Shown: positions 22,627 to 33,740 of the stretch, piece after piece
How positions within the stretch are numbered: position 1 is the first letter of the stretch
Layout: every line of letters begins with the position of its first letter
Source of the DNA: Elephas maximus indicus
Taxonomy: Eukaryota; Chordata; Mammalia; Proboscidea; Elephantidae
Assembly (NCBI RefSeq): GCF_024166365.1
Contig: NC_064834.1
Location: 71,812,001 to 71,876,000, forward strand
Length of the DNA: 64,000 nucleotides
Direction of reading: 5' to 3'
Position numbers and translations under genes: made by a program
Notes under the pieces: model-generated
Database searches by the model: none
The model's input: the letters and a program-made list of their open reading frames with translations, nothing else
Told to the model about the DNA's origin: nothing

Positions 22627-23726
22627 GGTTCTAGTCCCTTGGAAATCCTGGTTAGGTTTAGTCCCTTCTACTCAGGTGGCTTCTTGTCTGCAAATACCCA
22701 CGTGGGGAGCTCGCAAGAGTACACCTACTCAGAAATATGCTACCTTCACATGCCCAAGCCAACCTATGGGGTCCCTGAAACTGAGCCATCGCATCGGGGA
22801 TCACTTTCTCCGGGAGCTTCCTTACCATTCCACCAGCATTTCTAGTCTCTTTTTAACCCCGTGGTATTCCAAATGCGGCTTGCTTCCAAGACTACCTGCA
22901 GTTCTTATTACTTTCCTGTCATTGATTTCGTGCTGGGCTTTCTAACTACCCAACACACATCCCATACTTTCATTTCTTTCTCTGTCCTTGGAATCCAAAA
23001 TCTCTCCCAATTTACTACCATCTGTTACCTTAATTAATAGGCTGTTTACCTCCCCTGTAAGACCTTGCCTCCATTCTCTTGGCCTCCATTCCTAACTTGG
23101 TACGCATTGCAGGCTCTCATTAGTCTTGGTTTATAATCCAGCTTTCAATCTATTTGACAGCTCTCATCTCCAAGCCAATTTGAATTACATTTTTCTCATA
23201 AGATCTCATACGACGCAAATACGCTTTATTCAAGCCTGGAACAAATTACATCTACTACATTGCCTCTGTCCACTCCTTTCATAATTCGAAGGGAACAAAA
23301 AAAGAAAAAACATCACTCTGGTTTGTCTGATAAATTCACTGGTTCTTTCTCTGCAATTAAGTCTCTGTTCTGCAACATTATCTCCACGGATTCCTCCTTT
23401 CGAAGTACCATGATGGGGTGCCTTCCTCCAACCACCCGACACCTCGCCACCCTCATCAGCAGATTTGTACCGCATAGACTGCATAACCAAAAATATAAAG
23501 TGAGTGGCTTTATAACCTACACTGCCGACATCGTTTACAATAAGAGAGATGGCTTATTTGTTGTTCAGAATAGAAAACAATCCATTGTGGGGATTTTTGT
23601 TGTTGTCACACGAAACGGTCATTGTTGCAAGCAGTTTTTAAAGTGCAGTCATCCTCTGTTCCTTCATAATAGATACAGCATAGAGAAGTGAAAGTGGGAA
23701 AGGGAAGATTTACATTTATTACACTC
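22627..23726. other. Unassigned 1.1-kb stretch
   Basis: No repeat family is recognised. It is pyrimidine-rich on the plus strand to about 23450. The 143-codon frame at 23260-23691 has no similarity I know and lacks support as a gene. Confidence 0.5.
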
Positions 23727-24247
23727 TGTCTTAGTTATCTAGTGCTGCTATAACAAAAACATCACAAGTGGATGGCTTTCACAAACAGAAATTTATTCTC
23801 TCATAGTCCAGGAGGCAACAAGTCCAAATTCAGGGTGCCAGCTCCCAGAGAAGGCTTTCTGTCTCCATCAGTTCTGTGGGGAGGTCCTCGTCATCAATCC
23901 TCCCCTGGTCTTGGAGCTTCTCAGCACAGGGACCTCAGGGTCCAAAGGACATGCTCCACTCCCTGAACTTCTTTTTTAGTGGTATGAAGTCCTTCTTCTC
24001 TCTGCTCGAATCTCTTTTTTATATTTCAAAAGAGATTGACTCAAGATACAACCTAATCCTGTAGATTGAGTCCTGCCTCATTAACTGCCTCTTTTAATCC
24101 TGCCTTATTAATATCATAGAGATTAGGATTTACAACACATAGGATAATCACATCAGATCACAAAATGGAGGACAACCACACAATACTGGAAATCACGGCC
24201 TAGCCAAGCTGACAAGCATTTTGGGGGACACAATTCAAACCATAACA
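23727..24247 (-). mobile_element. MaLR-type LTR, minus strand
   Basis: It starts TGTCTTAGTTATCTAGTGC, then GCTATAACAAAAACATCAC and AAATTTATTCTCTCATAG. It ends GGGGGACACAATTCAAACC with ATAACAC. This is the reverse complement of an ERVL-MaLR (MLT1/MST-like) LTR. Only non-coding LTR sequence is present. Confidence 0.8.
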
Positions 24248-24339
24248 CACTCCTATTGTATATCAAGGCCTGAGTTAGGGCTTGACTTTATAGGTTTGAT
24301 TTCAGTGATGGGTTTTAGATCCGGCTTCATCAGCACCAG

Positions 24340-24541
24340 GAGTCCCTGGGTGGTACAAATAGTTAACTTGCTCAGCTGCTAACTGAAAGGTTGGCAGTTC
24401 GAGTCCACCCAGAGGCACATCAGAAAAAAGCCCCGGTAATCTTTTGAAAAATCAGCCATTGAAAACCCACTGGAGCACAATTCCACTCTGATACATGTGA
24501 GGTTGCCATGAGTAGGAATTGACTCAGTGGCAACTGGTTTT
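24340..24541 (+). mobile_element. SINE-B, plus strand
   Basis: GGAGTCCCTGGGTGGTACAA, box B GTTCGAGTCC, CACCCAGAGGCACATC, and tail GAATTGACTCAGTGGCAAC. Confidence 0.94.
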
Positions 24542-24988
24542 GGATGGCTTCTCCTCTAAGAAAGAGAAAGAAATCCTCCGATCTTGAAAAAATGTTGTGT
24601 ACCAATTTGACCAAATGATAAGTTTTCCTTTGGGAATGAAGCATCTGATCTGAGAATCAGGGTGGCCAGCAGAGACGATGCTAAGACCCCTTATGGCTCC
24701 AGCTGAGAACAAGAGATGAGGGAGAGAGAATTCTGGAAAAATTCATCCTTGTGTTAAATTTGGTATGGGAGTTATTTGGGGCCATTTTGTCCTCCTCTGT
24801 GTTATTCTGGATGATTTATGTCTTCAGGGAAAACATGATTGCACCCTCCAGATGAAAGACACTGAGAAGAGACGCCCGTAAAAGACTTCAGGCACAGCGA
24901 AGCAATGGCATGCATGCTTCCTGCAATCAGTTCTTTGAAAAGAAGAACAGAGCAAGATCTCTCATGCAAACCCAGCATTTAATTCTAA

Positions 24989-25182
24989 TAAACCAGTTGC
25001 CTTCCAGTCGATTCTGATTCAAGGTATAGGGTAGAACTGTGTTCCATAAGGTTTTCAGGGCTGTGACCTTTTGGAAGTAGATCGCTAGACCTTTCTTCCA
25101 AGGGGCTTCTGGGTGGATTCGAACCTCCAACCTTTTGGTTAACAGTAGAGCACTTAACCAATAGCACCACCCAGGGACTCCC
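24989..25182 (-). mobile_element. SINE-B, minus strand
   Basis: CCAGTTGCCTTCCAGTCG tail, CTTCCAAGGGGCTTCTGG, head ending CACCCAGGGACTCC. Positions 24542-24988 before it hold no recognised feature. Confidence 0.93.
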
Positions 25183-25264
25183 TTAGTCCTAATCGAGGGA
25201 GTTATCAGTTGAAGAAGAAGAACAATGATTATGGGTCCCCTTCTATTGTTTTTTCTATTGTATA

Positions 25265-25466
25265 CAAGACCTGGTGGCACAGCGGTTAAACACTTGGCTG
25301 CTAACTGAAAGGTCAGCAATTCCAACCCATCAGCCGCTCTATGGAAGAAAGATGTGTCAGTCTGCTTCTGTAAAGATTTACAGCCTTGGAAACCCTATGC
25401 GGCAGTTCTACTCTGTCCTATAGGGTTGCTATGAGTCAGAATCAATTCGACAGCATTGGGTTTGGC
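25265..25466 (+). mobile_element. SINE-A, plus strand
   Basis: ACCTGGTGGCACAGCGG through GCGGCAGTTCTACTCTGTCC to GCATTGGGTTTGG. Box B is degraded (AATTCCAACCC). Confidence 0.94.
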
Positions 25467-27639
25467 TCTATGGAATGGTTACGAGCCTACTTGATTGCAG
25501 TGGACTTTGTGGTGAAGGACATCCACTCTGGAGTTGGAAGATGAGCAAGTGAATTTAACATCACAATGAGATAAAGCATGGTTAATCTAGGCCCAGGAGT
25601 GAATCCGTATTGGATCTGAGAGCCAGGCAAGGAGAGTTAAGGCTTACAGCAAGATCTGCCGAGGTGGCAGGAATGGTGTATGCTTTAAATAAGCTTCGGG
25701 TTTTGTTAGAAATACTTTTTGTCCTCTTTTAATAGTTAACCTGACTCCAGCTCCAGAATCCAAGAGACTGAGTAGTTTATTGTGCACCTGGAGAAAACCT
25801 TCAAAACCTTAATTACTCCTAATCTTGGTTTCAGCAATCATCTCAGTAAGGCTGGTAGAACCCTCCTCCTTTACAGCTCCCAGATGCTCCAAACCAACAC
25901 ATATCTTATCTCTGGCAGGAGACTCTGTTTTTTTATGATTTTAAAACATAGCTTGAAAACGTCTCCGTCTTATCTCAGAGCAGAAGTGTGGTGTCACTTG
26001 CCCGTCCAAATACTGGAGTCCAAGTTTGCCCTCTCCAGACGCTGCCACAGCTGGCTGGTCCCACCCAGCCAGGCTCTTGCTGAGATAAAAATGCAACTCA
26101 TTTAGGTCAATGATTAAATGGAAAGTTATAATATTACCAATTAAGTTGGAGCAAAGAGAGAACCACCGACAACCCCCGCCCCCCAAAAAACCCCACAAAC
26201 TCTTCAGAGGGTCACTGCCGTGTCTGTCCTCAGCAACGGCACGTCCGCCACCCCCATCTTGAAAGTGGAAAATCTTATGAAAGCACTTGAGAGCCATCCG
26301 CCCCCCCCCCCCCCCACACACCTTGTCACTAAGGTCTCAGCTTTCAATCTCAGAACAACTACTTATTGTCTCTTAAGCAGGTTTTTATCTGAGAGTCTCT
26401 GTGCTCGCTGGGCTGGGGAAGAAACCTTTCAGAGTCAAGCATATTTCTCAAGCCTGCCAGCCCCCAAGGAGATGAGGAAGATGCATGCTGGGAGAAAAAA
26501 CCCAGGGCTCCACATGGACGGTCACTGACAGTGTGTGTAGCTCAGGTGTGGTGAAGACAGGTAACACCTCTGGAGATTAAAATAGCTATCAAGGTAAGGC
26601 ATATTGTAGGCCAGGGCCAAGACTAGGGTGAGGCAAGTGAGGCATCCAAGGCACAGCAAGTGAGGCACCTAGGGTACAAAATATAAGGAGGACCTCACTT
26701 TCTAGTGCATGAGCCCGAGAGCGAGCGCCTCCTTAAAATTTATACCCCACACGCCTCCCTCGCCTCCCCCTGGTCCTGGCCCTGTGGTCCACAGATCCCT
26801 GAGAGTGGCAATAACAGGCTCCCTTCCCCTAGCTTGGCTGTGTTTAAACTATGACTTAGTGGAGGAGGGCATTATACAAGCCAATGCTCATCTGCCTGAG
26901 CTGGAAAGCTGCTAACAGTTCGCACACCTCTGCCTGCCATGTCTTCTGACCCATCCACCACCTCCAAACATCTGCCTGTTGACGTGCCTGCCCCTGCCGA
27001 CCAAAGGAAACCAGTCCCAAGTGGCTTGGACAGAAGCAGGGGCTCCCTCCCAGACGTCCCCAGAGTAGCTCCCCCAGCCTTAGAGAGTGGCAGAGGGTCT
27101 TGCTTCCTTGTGCATTAGAGGGCCAATTATCCCCCTGATGATGGGCGGATAGTTCTCAAGTAATTAAACAACGCCAGTAGTCTTTCAAACAATCCTCTAA
27201 TTACTAGTCTCACCACGGGAATTACACCCTCCAAATCCTAGTTTATGCTACTGTAGACTTTGGGGAGCTAAAGGCTGTGGGAGAAAGATCCCAAGAAAAC
27301 ACCTCATTTGGGGCCATCACGTGTTAGTCGGTCCATTTCCCAGAATAAAAGCACAGACTGGACCAAGGTTGGAGGGTTTCCACTGGACTCACCCAGCCCC
27401 AAAACCACCAAAGGCCCTCTGGCTAAGCCCCAAGCTGGCAGTGATGTATTTTGATCCCCAGTTTGCTAGAGACATTTATGTACGTCTCTCTTTTGCCCCT
27501 GAAAATAATGGCGGTGATGTTTAAGTTATAGGATCACCATAAAGCCGAGCTAGCAAATCCTCATGAAACCTGGTGGGGAACACGGAGTGCCTTCCGTGTC
27601 CCCTGCAGAATGTGGAAAATGCAGGCTACTCACTGGGTG
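25467..27639. other. Unassigned 2.2-kb stretch with a C16 run
   Basis: No SINE, LINE or LTR is recognised. A C16 homopolymer lies at 26300-26315, and C-rich sequence at 26168-26195. A low-complexity GAGGC/AAGTGAGGC repeat occurs at 26625-26665. Several 100-126-codon frames exist on both strands but follow the C/G-rich tracts; none is recognised. Confidence 0.5.
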
Positions 27640-27986
27640 TCTTAGCCATCTAGTGCTGCTATAACAGAAATACCACAAGTTGATGGTCTTAACAAACCAA
27701 TTTATTTTCTCACAGTTCAGGAGGCTAAGAGTTCAAATTCAAGGCACCGGCTCTAGGAGAAGCCTTTCTCTCTCTGTTAGCTCTGGGGGAAGGTCCTTGT
27801 TCCCAGGTTCCTCGGTGACCTTCATGTGCTGTGGCCTCTATCTTCCCCCATCTCTGCTTCCTTGCTTGTCCTAACCTGCTCTTTTTATGTCTCAAAGATG
27901 ATTAGCTTAAAACACACCCTGCACTGATACAGCCACTTAACATTACAAGAAAATCCATTCCCAAATGGGATTGCAACCACAGACAT

Positions 27987-28206
27987 ACCAAACCAAAAAA
28001 ACAAACCTACTGCTGCTGAGTCGATTCCGACTCATAGTGACCCTGTAACAGAGTACAACTGCCCTATAGGGTTTCCAAGGCTGTGGTCTTTATGGAAGCA
28101 GACCGTCACCAGCCATACCTTTCTCCCAAGGACCGGCTGGTGGGTTTGAAATTTCTATCTTTTGGTTAGCAGCTGAGCTCTTTAACCACTGCACCACCAG
28201 GGCTCC
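27987..28206 (-). mobile_element. SINE-A, minus strand, inside an LTR
   Basis: CTGCTGCTGAGTCGATTCC tail, GGCTGTGGTCTTTATGGAAG, head ending CACCACCAGGGCTCC. Confidence 0.94.
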
Positions 28207-28252
28207 TTACCACAGGTATAGGGGTCAGGATTTACAACACGTATTTTGGGGG

Positions 28253-28420
28253 GGGAACTCTGGTGGTGTAGTGGGTAAGCGCTATGGCTGCTAACCAAAA
28301 GGTCTGCAGTTCGAATCTACCAGGCGCTCCTTGGAAACTCTATGGGGCAGTTCTACTCTGTCCTATAGGGTCACTATGAGTCGGAATCCACTTGATGGCA
28401 ACAGGAGTTTTAGTTTTCGG
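28253..28420 (+). mobile_element. SINE-A, shortened, plus strand, inside an LTR
   Basis: AACTCTGGTGGTGTAGTGGG, box B GTTCGAATCT, then CAGGCGCTCCTTGGAAACTC directly joined to the tail, so the middle segment is deleted. The copy at 46799-46962 has the same deletion, which defines a subfamily. Confidence 0.93.
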
Positions 28421-28671
28421 GGACAGAATTCAATCCATAACACTGGACTGGACCATAAGGCAGCCTCTCTCCAGGATCTCAGCAGCAGAGCCAAGCGCAT
28501 GGGCTACTCTTCCTGGCAGAAAAGAATGTCTGCAGAGTGCTAATGTGTCCTTCTTGTATGTTATCCAGCAATGAAAGCACCTACATAAGGTCCAGACTGT
28601 GCTGAAGAGGACAAACAAGAAGTGCTAGGAAACTGTGAGACTGTAAAGAGAAGACCAAGCTGATCAGCTTA

Positions 28672-29193
28672 GAGCAGTGGCTCACAAATTATGGTTCAGG
28701 CACTCCTGGGGTTCCCCAAGACCCATTCAAGGATGCAGGAGGTCAATTTATTTCCTTCACTATACTAAAAAGTTGCTTGCTTTTTTCACTCTGATTCTCT
28801 CAAAAGTGTATAGTGGAGTTTTCCAGAAGCCACATGATATGTAATATCACAATCATTGAATGCAGAAGCAAATATGAGTCCAGCTATCTTCTATATAAAA
28901 AAAAAAAAACCAAACCCAGTGCCGTCAAGCCAGACTAAACAGCTTTCACTAGTTTTTTTTTTTTTGGAAAATACTGTTAATTTTCATTTAAAAAAATGTT
29001 GTGTATGTGTTAGTAAGTGATGGGTTTATTGTTGTTTTACATGAAATACTTTTAAGTTTTTCTAAGTTTTCATTTCTAATACAGTAAACATTGATAGCTA
29101 TAACCCACACGAACGAAGGCTGTTGGGGGTCCTCAATAATTTTTAAGAGTATAAAGGGCTCCTGAACCCAAAGAGTTTGAGAACCTCTGACTT
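28672..29193. mobile_element. hAT-type DNA transposon remnant
   Basis: It is bounded by GAGCAGTGGCTCACAAATTA on the left and AGTTTGAGAACCTCTG on the right. The internal landmarks are TTTTTTCACTCTGATTCTCTC and GGGGTCCTCAATAATTTTTA. A fragment of SINE tail (CCAAACCCAGTGCCGTCAAG) interrupts it near 28908-28933. I do not name the subfamily. Confidence 0.7.
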
Positions 29194-29204
29194 CGAGCAA
29201 AGGA

Positions 29205-29372
29205 TTTGGAGTCAGACACACCTAAGTTGAAAACCCAACTCTGAGCTACTTAATCCGCTAAAGCCTCCTCTTCTTTACCTGTATAATGCTGATAACAATG
29301 TATACCTCATAGGGTGTTTGCAAACATTAATGACCTGACATCTATAAAAGCACCCTGCATAGATAAGGCAGT
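29205..29372 (+). mobile_element. MIR
   Basis: GGATTTGGAGTCAGACACACC, then CTTCTTTACCTGTATAATGC, GATAACAATGTATACCTCAT and AGGGTGTTTGCAAACATTAA, in MIR order. Confidence 0.85.
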
Positions 29373-29829
29373 CAATAAACAGAAGAAAAAGAAGAGGAGG
29401 AAGAAGGCAGAGCACCTATTCTCAAAATGCATATGATAGATTACTCTGCTGTGCATGAAACAATGTCAAATAGCCCAAGGGCATGTGATTAATTGCTGGC
29501 CATGCCCCTCTCCTTCCATAAGAAAGGGTTTAGGGCTGAAGTGGCTGGACCTTGAAAGGTGGCAGACATTTACGTAAGCAGAAGGAAAGGGTCTTCCTCT
29601 TCTGTCCTTGCAGGAGAACAGCACGAATGAAGACTTGGAAGGGGGAGTGAGCACGGTCCCGCACAGGACACTGAGTAGTCTACACCTGTTTGTGCACACA
29701 CTCACACGCATGCACAGCCATGCACACCTATCCGCATGTATATATGAGTATATATACACCTAAAAGTGACCATACCCAAAATCAAACTTCTCCTGCCCTT
29801 ATACCATAATTAACAGGACCTGGGGCCAT
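29373..29829. other. Unassigned stretch
   Basis: A GAA/GGA-rich purine tract lies at 29381-29408 and a CA/TA-rich alternating tract at 29693-29760. No repeat family or gene is recognised. Confidence 0.55.
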
Positions 29830-30118
29830 CACTCACCTTGACCCTATAGGACAGAGTAGGACTGCCCCATAGGGTTTACAAAGAGCAGCTGGTGGATTCA
29901 AATTGCTGACTTTTTGGTTAGAAGCTATAGCACGCCGTAGCCTTAACCACATCCAAATCAACTTGACGGCAATGGGTTGTTTTTTTTTTTTTGGTGGTGT
30001 TGGGGAGGCATCACAACAGATTGCCGAGGCTTTCTCCCACAGAGCAGCTGGGTGGATTTGAATGGCCAACCTTTCGGTTAGGAGCTGAGCGCTTAATCAT
30101 TGCACCACCACGTTTCCT
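29830..30118 (-). mobile_element. Composite of two SINE-A pieces, minus strand
   Basis: A short-form copy (CCCTATAGGACAGAGTAGG to AGCCTTAACCAC) runs to about 29950. It is followed by a plus-strand tail fragment (CAACTTGACGGCAATGGG) with a T run, and then the middle and head of another minus-strand copy ending TTGCACCACCACG. This looks like nested insertion with partial loss. Confidence 0.75.
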
Positions 30119-30895
30119 TTGGATATGGGGTTAAAATCCTAACAGCGCTTTGTTGATATGGTCCACCGGAAATAGAAGAAGCTGAAGAACCCAAGTCTAA
30201 ATGCCTAAATGTCCCCCCTACCCAACCTTCACCCATTTAATGGGCAAAATTCTCTCTGCATCACCCCTCCCCCAGGTGGCCTCCCAGCCTCCGTCAACTC
30301 CTTGGTGGGTGGAAGCTCAGTATCCCTGAGGCTTCGCATTCTTTCTGGGGACATCTCCGCCTGCCACAGTGTGTTCACAGCACCGAGCCCTTGGTCTCCC
30401 CATTGTTCTCCATCCTTGGACCACAGAGAACTGGGCCAACCCCCTTTCTATGACAGCCTCCTTTCATGTATTTAAAGCATTACCACGTGTGTGGAGAAAA
30501 CAACATTTTTTCAATGCCCCGTCCTGCTCCTGGGACCAGTGAGTTTCTTAAAAGGAAGGCAAAGTTCTTTGCGCTTCCCCACCTGGCTTCAATCCGCAGT
30601 TTCTGCCTCAGGGGTCTGGATTGGGAGCCTGTCTCCATTGCCTTCCTCTGCAGCAGGCATGCCCTGAAGATAACATCAACCAGGCAACTGCTCTGCCAGG
30701 TTCTTCTGTGGGTGGGGGAGACACACACAGAAAGGTCAACACTGGCTTTGTTTGAGACCTGTGATAAAGTACGCCCACCTTCCTGGAAAGGACTCACAGA
30801 CCCCCTGGGGGAATTTATCTAGCAAGTTCAAGTTTCCCAGGACCTCCTTCTTGGGTTGTAACTTCATTTTTAAGAGAAAACAAAAATGACCATGT
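30119..30895. other. Unassigned stretch
   Basis: No recognised repeat. Overlapping open frames of 105-118 codons on both strands (30466-30822) have no known similarity. Confidence 0.5.
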
Positions 30896-31790
30896 TGTTG
30901 TTGTTGTTAGGTGCCACTGAGTTGGTTCAGACTCACTGTGACCCCTATGTACAACAGAGCGAAACACTGCCTGGTCCTGTGCCATCCCCACAATCGTTGC
31001 TATGTTTTAGCCCATTGTTGCAGCCACTGTGTCAATCCATCTCATTGAGGGTCTTCCTTTGCAAATACCAGCAGGGTCAACCATGGTGGACAGGTTTCAG
31101 CAGAGCTTCCAGGCTAAGACAGACCAGGAAGAAGGACCTAGAGGTATACTTCTGAAAAAAACGGCCAGTGAGAACCTAATGAATAGCAGTGGGAACACAG
31201 CAACAATTGTGAGGATGGCACAGGGCCAGGAAGTGATTCATTCTGTTACATATCAAGTCGCTATGAGTCGGAACCAACTGGACGGCACCTAACAACAACT
31301 ACTTTACCAGGCATGATGTCTTTCTCCAGGGACTGGTCCTTCCTGATAACATGTCCAAAGTATGGGAGGTAAGTCTCACTATCCTTGCCTCTAAGAACCG
31401 TTCTGGCTGTACTTCTTCCCAGATTTGTTCATTCTTCTGGCAGTCCATGGTATATTCAATATTCTTCGCCAGCACCATAATTCAAAGACATCAGTTTTTC
31501 TTCAGTCTTCCTTATTCATCATCCAACTTTTGTGTGCACATGAGATGACTGAAAACACCGTGGCTTGGGTCAGGTACACCTTAGTCCTGAAGGTGGCATC
31601 TTTGCTTTTTAATGTTTTACGGAGGTCTTTTGCAGCCGATTTGTCCAAGAAATCAAACCGACTTCCGCTTCTATGGGCGTTGATTGTGGTTTGATAGATT
31701 ACTAGATTTCTGTTTTTCTTTTTTTCGTAAAGATTCAGTCCAGATACTAAGATTTGAACTCGTCTAACTTTTTTCAAATGGATCATATCA
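30896..31790 (-). mobile_element. RTE LINE 3' portion, minus strand, with nested insertion
   Basis: The element's 3' end faces the low coordinates (GTTGTTGTTGTTAGGTGCC). Reading the minus strand from 31786, broken RTE-type frames appear, for example LKSKDATFRTKVYLTQATVF followed by NKED at 31502-31786. This matches the region after the reverse transcriptase of RTE/BovB elements. A plus-strand RTE/Gly-SINE-derived segment (about 31065-31300) interrupts it. Confidence 0.85.
31065..31300 (+). mobile_element. RTE-derived short element nested in the RTE fragment
   Basis: CAAATACCAGCAGGGTCAACC, then GTGGACAGGTTTCAGCAGAG, then GTCGCTATGAGTCGGAACC and CTAACAACAACT. It has the leader-plus-3'-end architecture without a tRNA-like head. 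Confidence 0.75.
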
Positions 31791-31868
31791 GTGTATAACC
31801 ATAATAGCTAGTATTTGCCTAGTACTTTGAGACTTAGGAAGCACTTTCGTATATACGATTGTATGATT

Positions 31869-32047
31869 CTTGGAGCCCCAGTGGCACAGTGGTTAAGTGC
31901 TCAGTCACTAACTGAAAGGTTGGTGGTTAGAACCCACCAGCTGCTCCATGGGAGAAAGGCGTGGCAGTCTTCTTCCATAAAGATTTACAGCCTTGGAAAC
32001 CCTGTGGGGCGGTTCTACTCTGTCCTATAGGGTAGTTATGGGTTTGG
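31869..32047 (+). mobile_element. SINE-A, plus strand, inserted in the MIR
   Basis: GGAGCCCCAGTGGCACAGTGG to CTGTCCTATAGGG; the tail is cut to TAGTTATGGGTTTGG. TGATTCT is repeated on both sides. Confidence 0.92.
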
Positions 32048-32128
32048 TTATTTGATTCTCATGACCTTCTAATGAGATATGCATCAGTATTCTATCTATT
32101 TTACAGACCAGTAAACTAAGGCTTAGAG

Positions 32129-32335
32129 CCTCCGGATGGTACAAATGGTTAACAAGCTTGGCTACTAGCCAAAATGTTAGTGGTTTAAGTCTACCCTGAG
32201 GTAACTCTGAAGAAAGGCCTGGCAAGCCACTTCTGAAAAGCCAGTCATTGAAAAACGCTATGGAGCACAGTTCTACTATGACACACAGGGGTTACCATGA
32301 GTTGGAATCAACTCAACGTCAACTAATGTTTTAAC
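32129..32335 (+). mobile_element. SINE-B, plus strand, inserted in the MIR
   Basis: It begins with a degraded head (GAGCCTCCGGATGGTAC). The 13-bp target-site duplication CTAAGGCTTAGAG lies at 32116-32128 and 32336-32348. Confidence 0.93.
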
Positions 32336-32455
32336 CTAAGGCTTAGAGAAGATCAGTAGTTGGCCCAATGTCACACAGCCTTTAAATTCGAAAGCTGGGG
32401 CTTGAACTTCATTCAAGTTCAAAGTCATCATACTACTACTGCCACTATGTGGTTG

Positions 32456-33402
32456 CCAAATTCCACTTCAAGGAAGCCTAGTTCCCACTTTTCATAATTT
32501 TGTGACTTCAGCATGGAACCGTGGCGGTTCACCCAGCAAGTGTCTGAAGGCTTTCTGAACAGGTGTAGTTGGGGAGTTAGCCTAGAAAGGAAAAGCAGGT
32601 TGGTGAAACCAGGGGTCTTATGGAAGGAGGGGGTGAGTCATCATTTAGTCTTCATTTATCCAGGGCTTGCTGGGTCCTCGCTGAATGCTAAGTGGCCCTA
32701 CTGATGAGCCAAATCCCCGGCTGGGTCCCCAGGCATTTTATTCTCTAGCTGCAGAGAGGGGACTCCTGGGGTGCACAGGAAAGCTTTCCAGGAGGAACTG
32801 GTGGACATGCCTTTTGTCCTGGGGCTGGAGGACTCAGAGGAGGGTGAAGGCAGGCACAAAGGAAGGAACCTGAGCTGATGGCCAAGGAAGCGGCCAGAGC
32901 CCAGGTGGTAATGTCACTTCCCTGGGGATTTTTGAATTCTTAATTCCAAAAACCTTTGGCTAAGAACATGAGAACAGACGACACCAGAAGGCACCATAAA
33001 TATCCCTCCTCCTCCACTAAGACACCCAGCTCCCAGCAGCACCTGCCGGTAGGGAAAAGAGAAAGAGGACCTGACCTGAGACCTCAGCCATACACGCATG
33101 CACCCACCCGCCAACTTCCCTCAGCCTGCCTGTGGCATGGTCTCTTTCGAATATTCTAGCTTGACCCTTTTGTTTGGCCCTTCTCTGCCCTCTTCCCTTT
33201 TTCTGTGGAGGCAGGTGTAAGCCCTCAGAGCCATCAAAGCCAAAGAGAGGGGAGAAGGTACCTGCCTGATGCCCTGGGGTAACACCCTCCCATACAGCCT
33301 TTTATTGTCATTTTCTTCTTTCTTTCCCATTAGCTTGTGACCTCCCTGAGGGTAGGGACCAGGTTTCATTAGTCCTAGTGTGCCCATAGAGCCTAGCACA
33401 TA
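32456..33402. other. Unassigned stretch
   Basis: No recognised repeat or exon in about 950 bp. Confidence 0.5.
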
Positions 33403-33740
33403 GCTGTTGTTAGCTGCCATTGAACCGAGCCCCTACTCAGCATGACCCCATGCACAGTAGAACATAACGCTGCCCAGTCCCATGCCATCCCCATGATTGG
33501 CTGTGGATCAGTCCATTGTGATCCATAGTTTTTGCTGGGTGATTTTTGGAAGGCGATCGCCAGGCCTTTCTTCCTACTCCGTCTTAGTCTGGAAACTTCA
33601 CTGAAATCTATTCAGTATCATAACAACACGCAAGCCTCTGCTGACAGGTGGTAGCTGTACATTAGTTGTATCAGCTGGGAATTGAACCTGGGTCTCCTGC
33701 ATGGAACAGAGAATTCTACCACTGACCCACCAGTGTCTCC
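33403..33740 (-). mobile_element. Gly-SINE, minus strand
   Basis: The terminus GTTGTTAGCTGCCATTGAACC comes first. At the far end a reversed tRNA-Gly-like head reads GAATTGAACCTGGGTCTCC and then GAATTCTACCACTGACC (complement of GGTTCAGTGGTAGAATTC). Confidence 0.88.

Larger units (their letters stand above)
27640..28445 (-). mobile_element. MaLR-type LTR, minus strand, carrying two SINEs
   Basis: TGTCTTAGCCATCTAGTGC, GCTATAACAGAAATACC and TTTATTTTCTCACAGTTC open the element. GGACAGAATTCAATCCATAAC closes it. Two SINE-A copies of opposite strand sit inside (27987-28206 and 28253-28420). Confidence 0.8.
31795..32455 (-). mobile_element. MIR, minus strand, split by two SINEs
   Basis: The parts are 31795-31868, 32050-32128 and 32336-32455. 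They restore a reverse-complement MIR: TAGCTAGTATTTGCC, then ATTTTACAGACCAGTAAAC, then GGCCCAATGTCACACAGCC. Confidence 0.8.

Noticed and set aside
23260..23691. 143-codon gene
   Set aside because: No homologue recognised; composition and position between a SINE fragment and an LTR suggest a chance frame.
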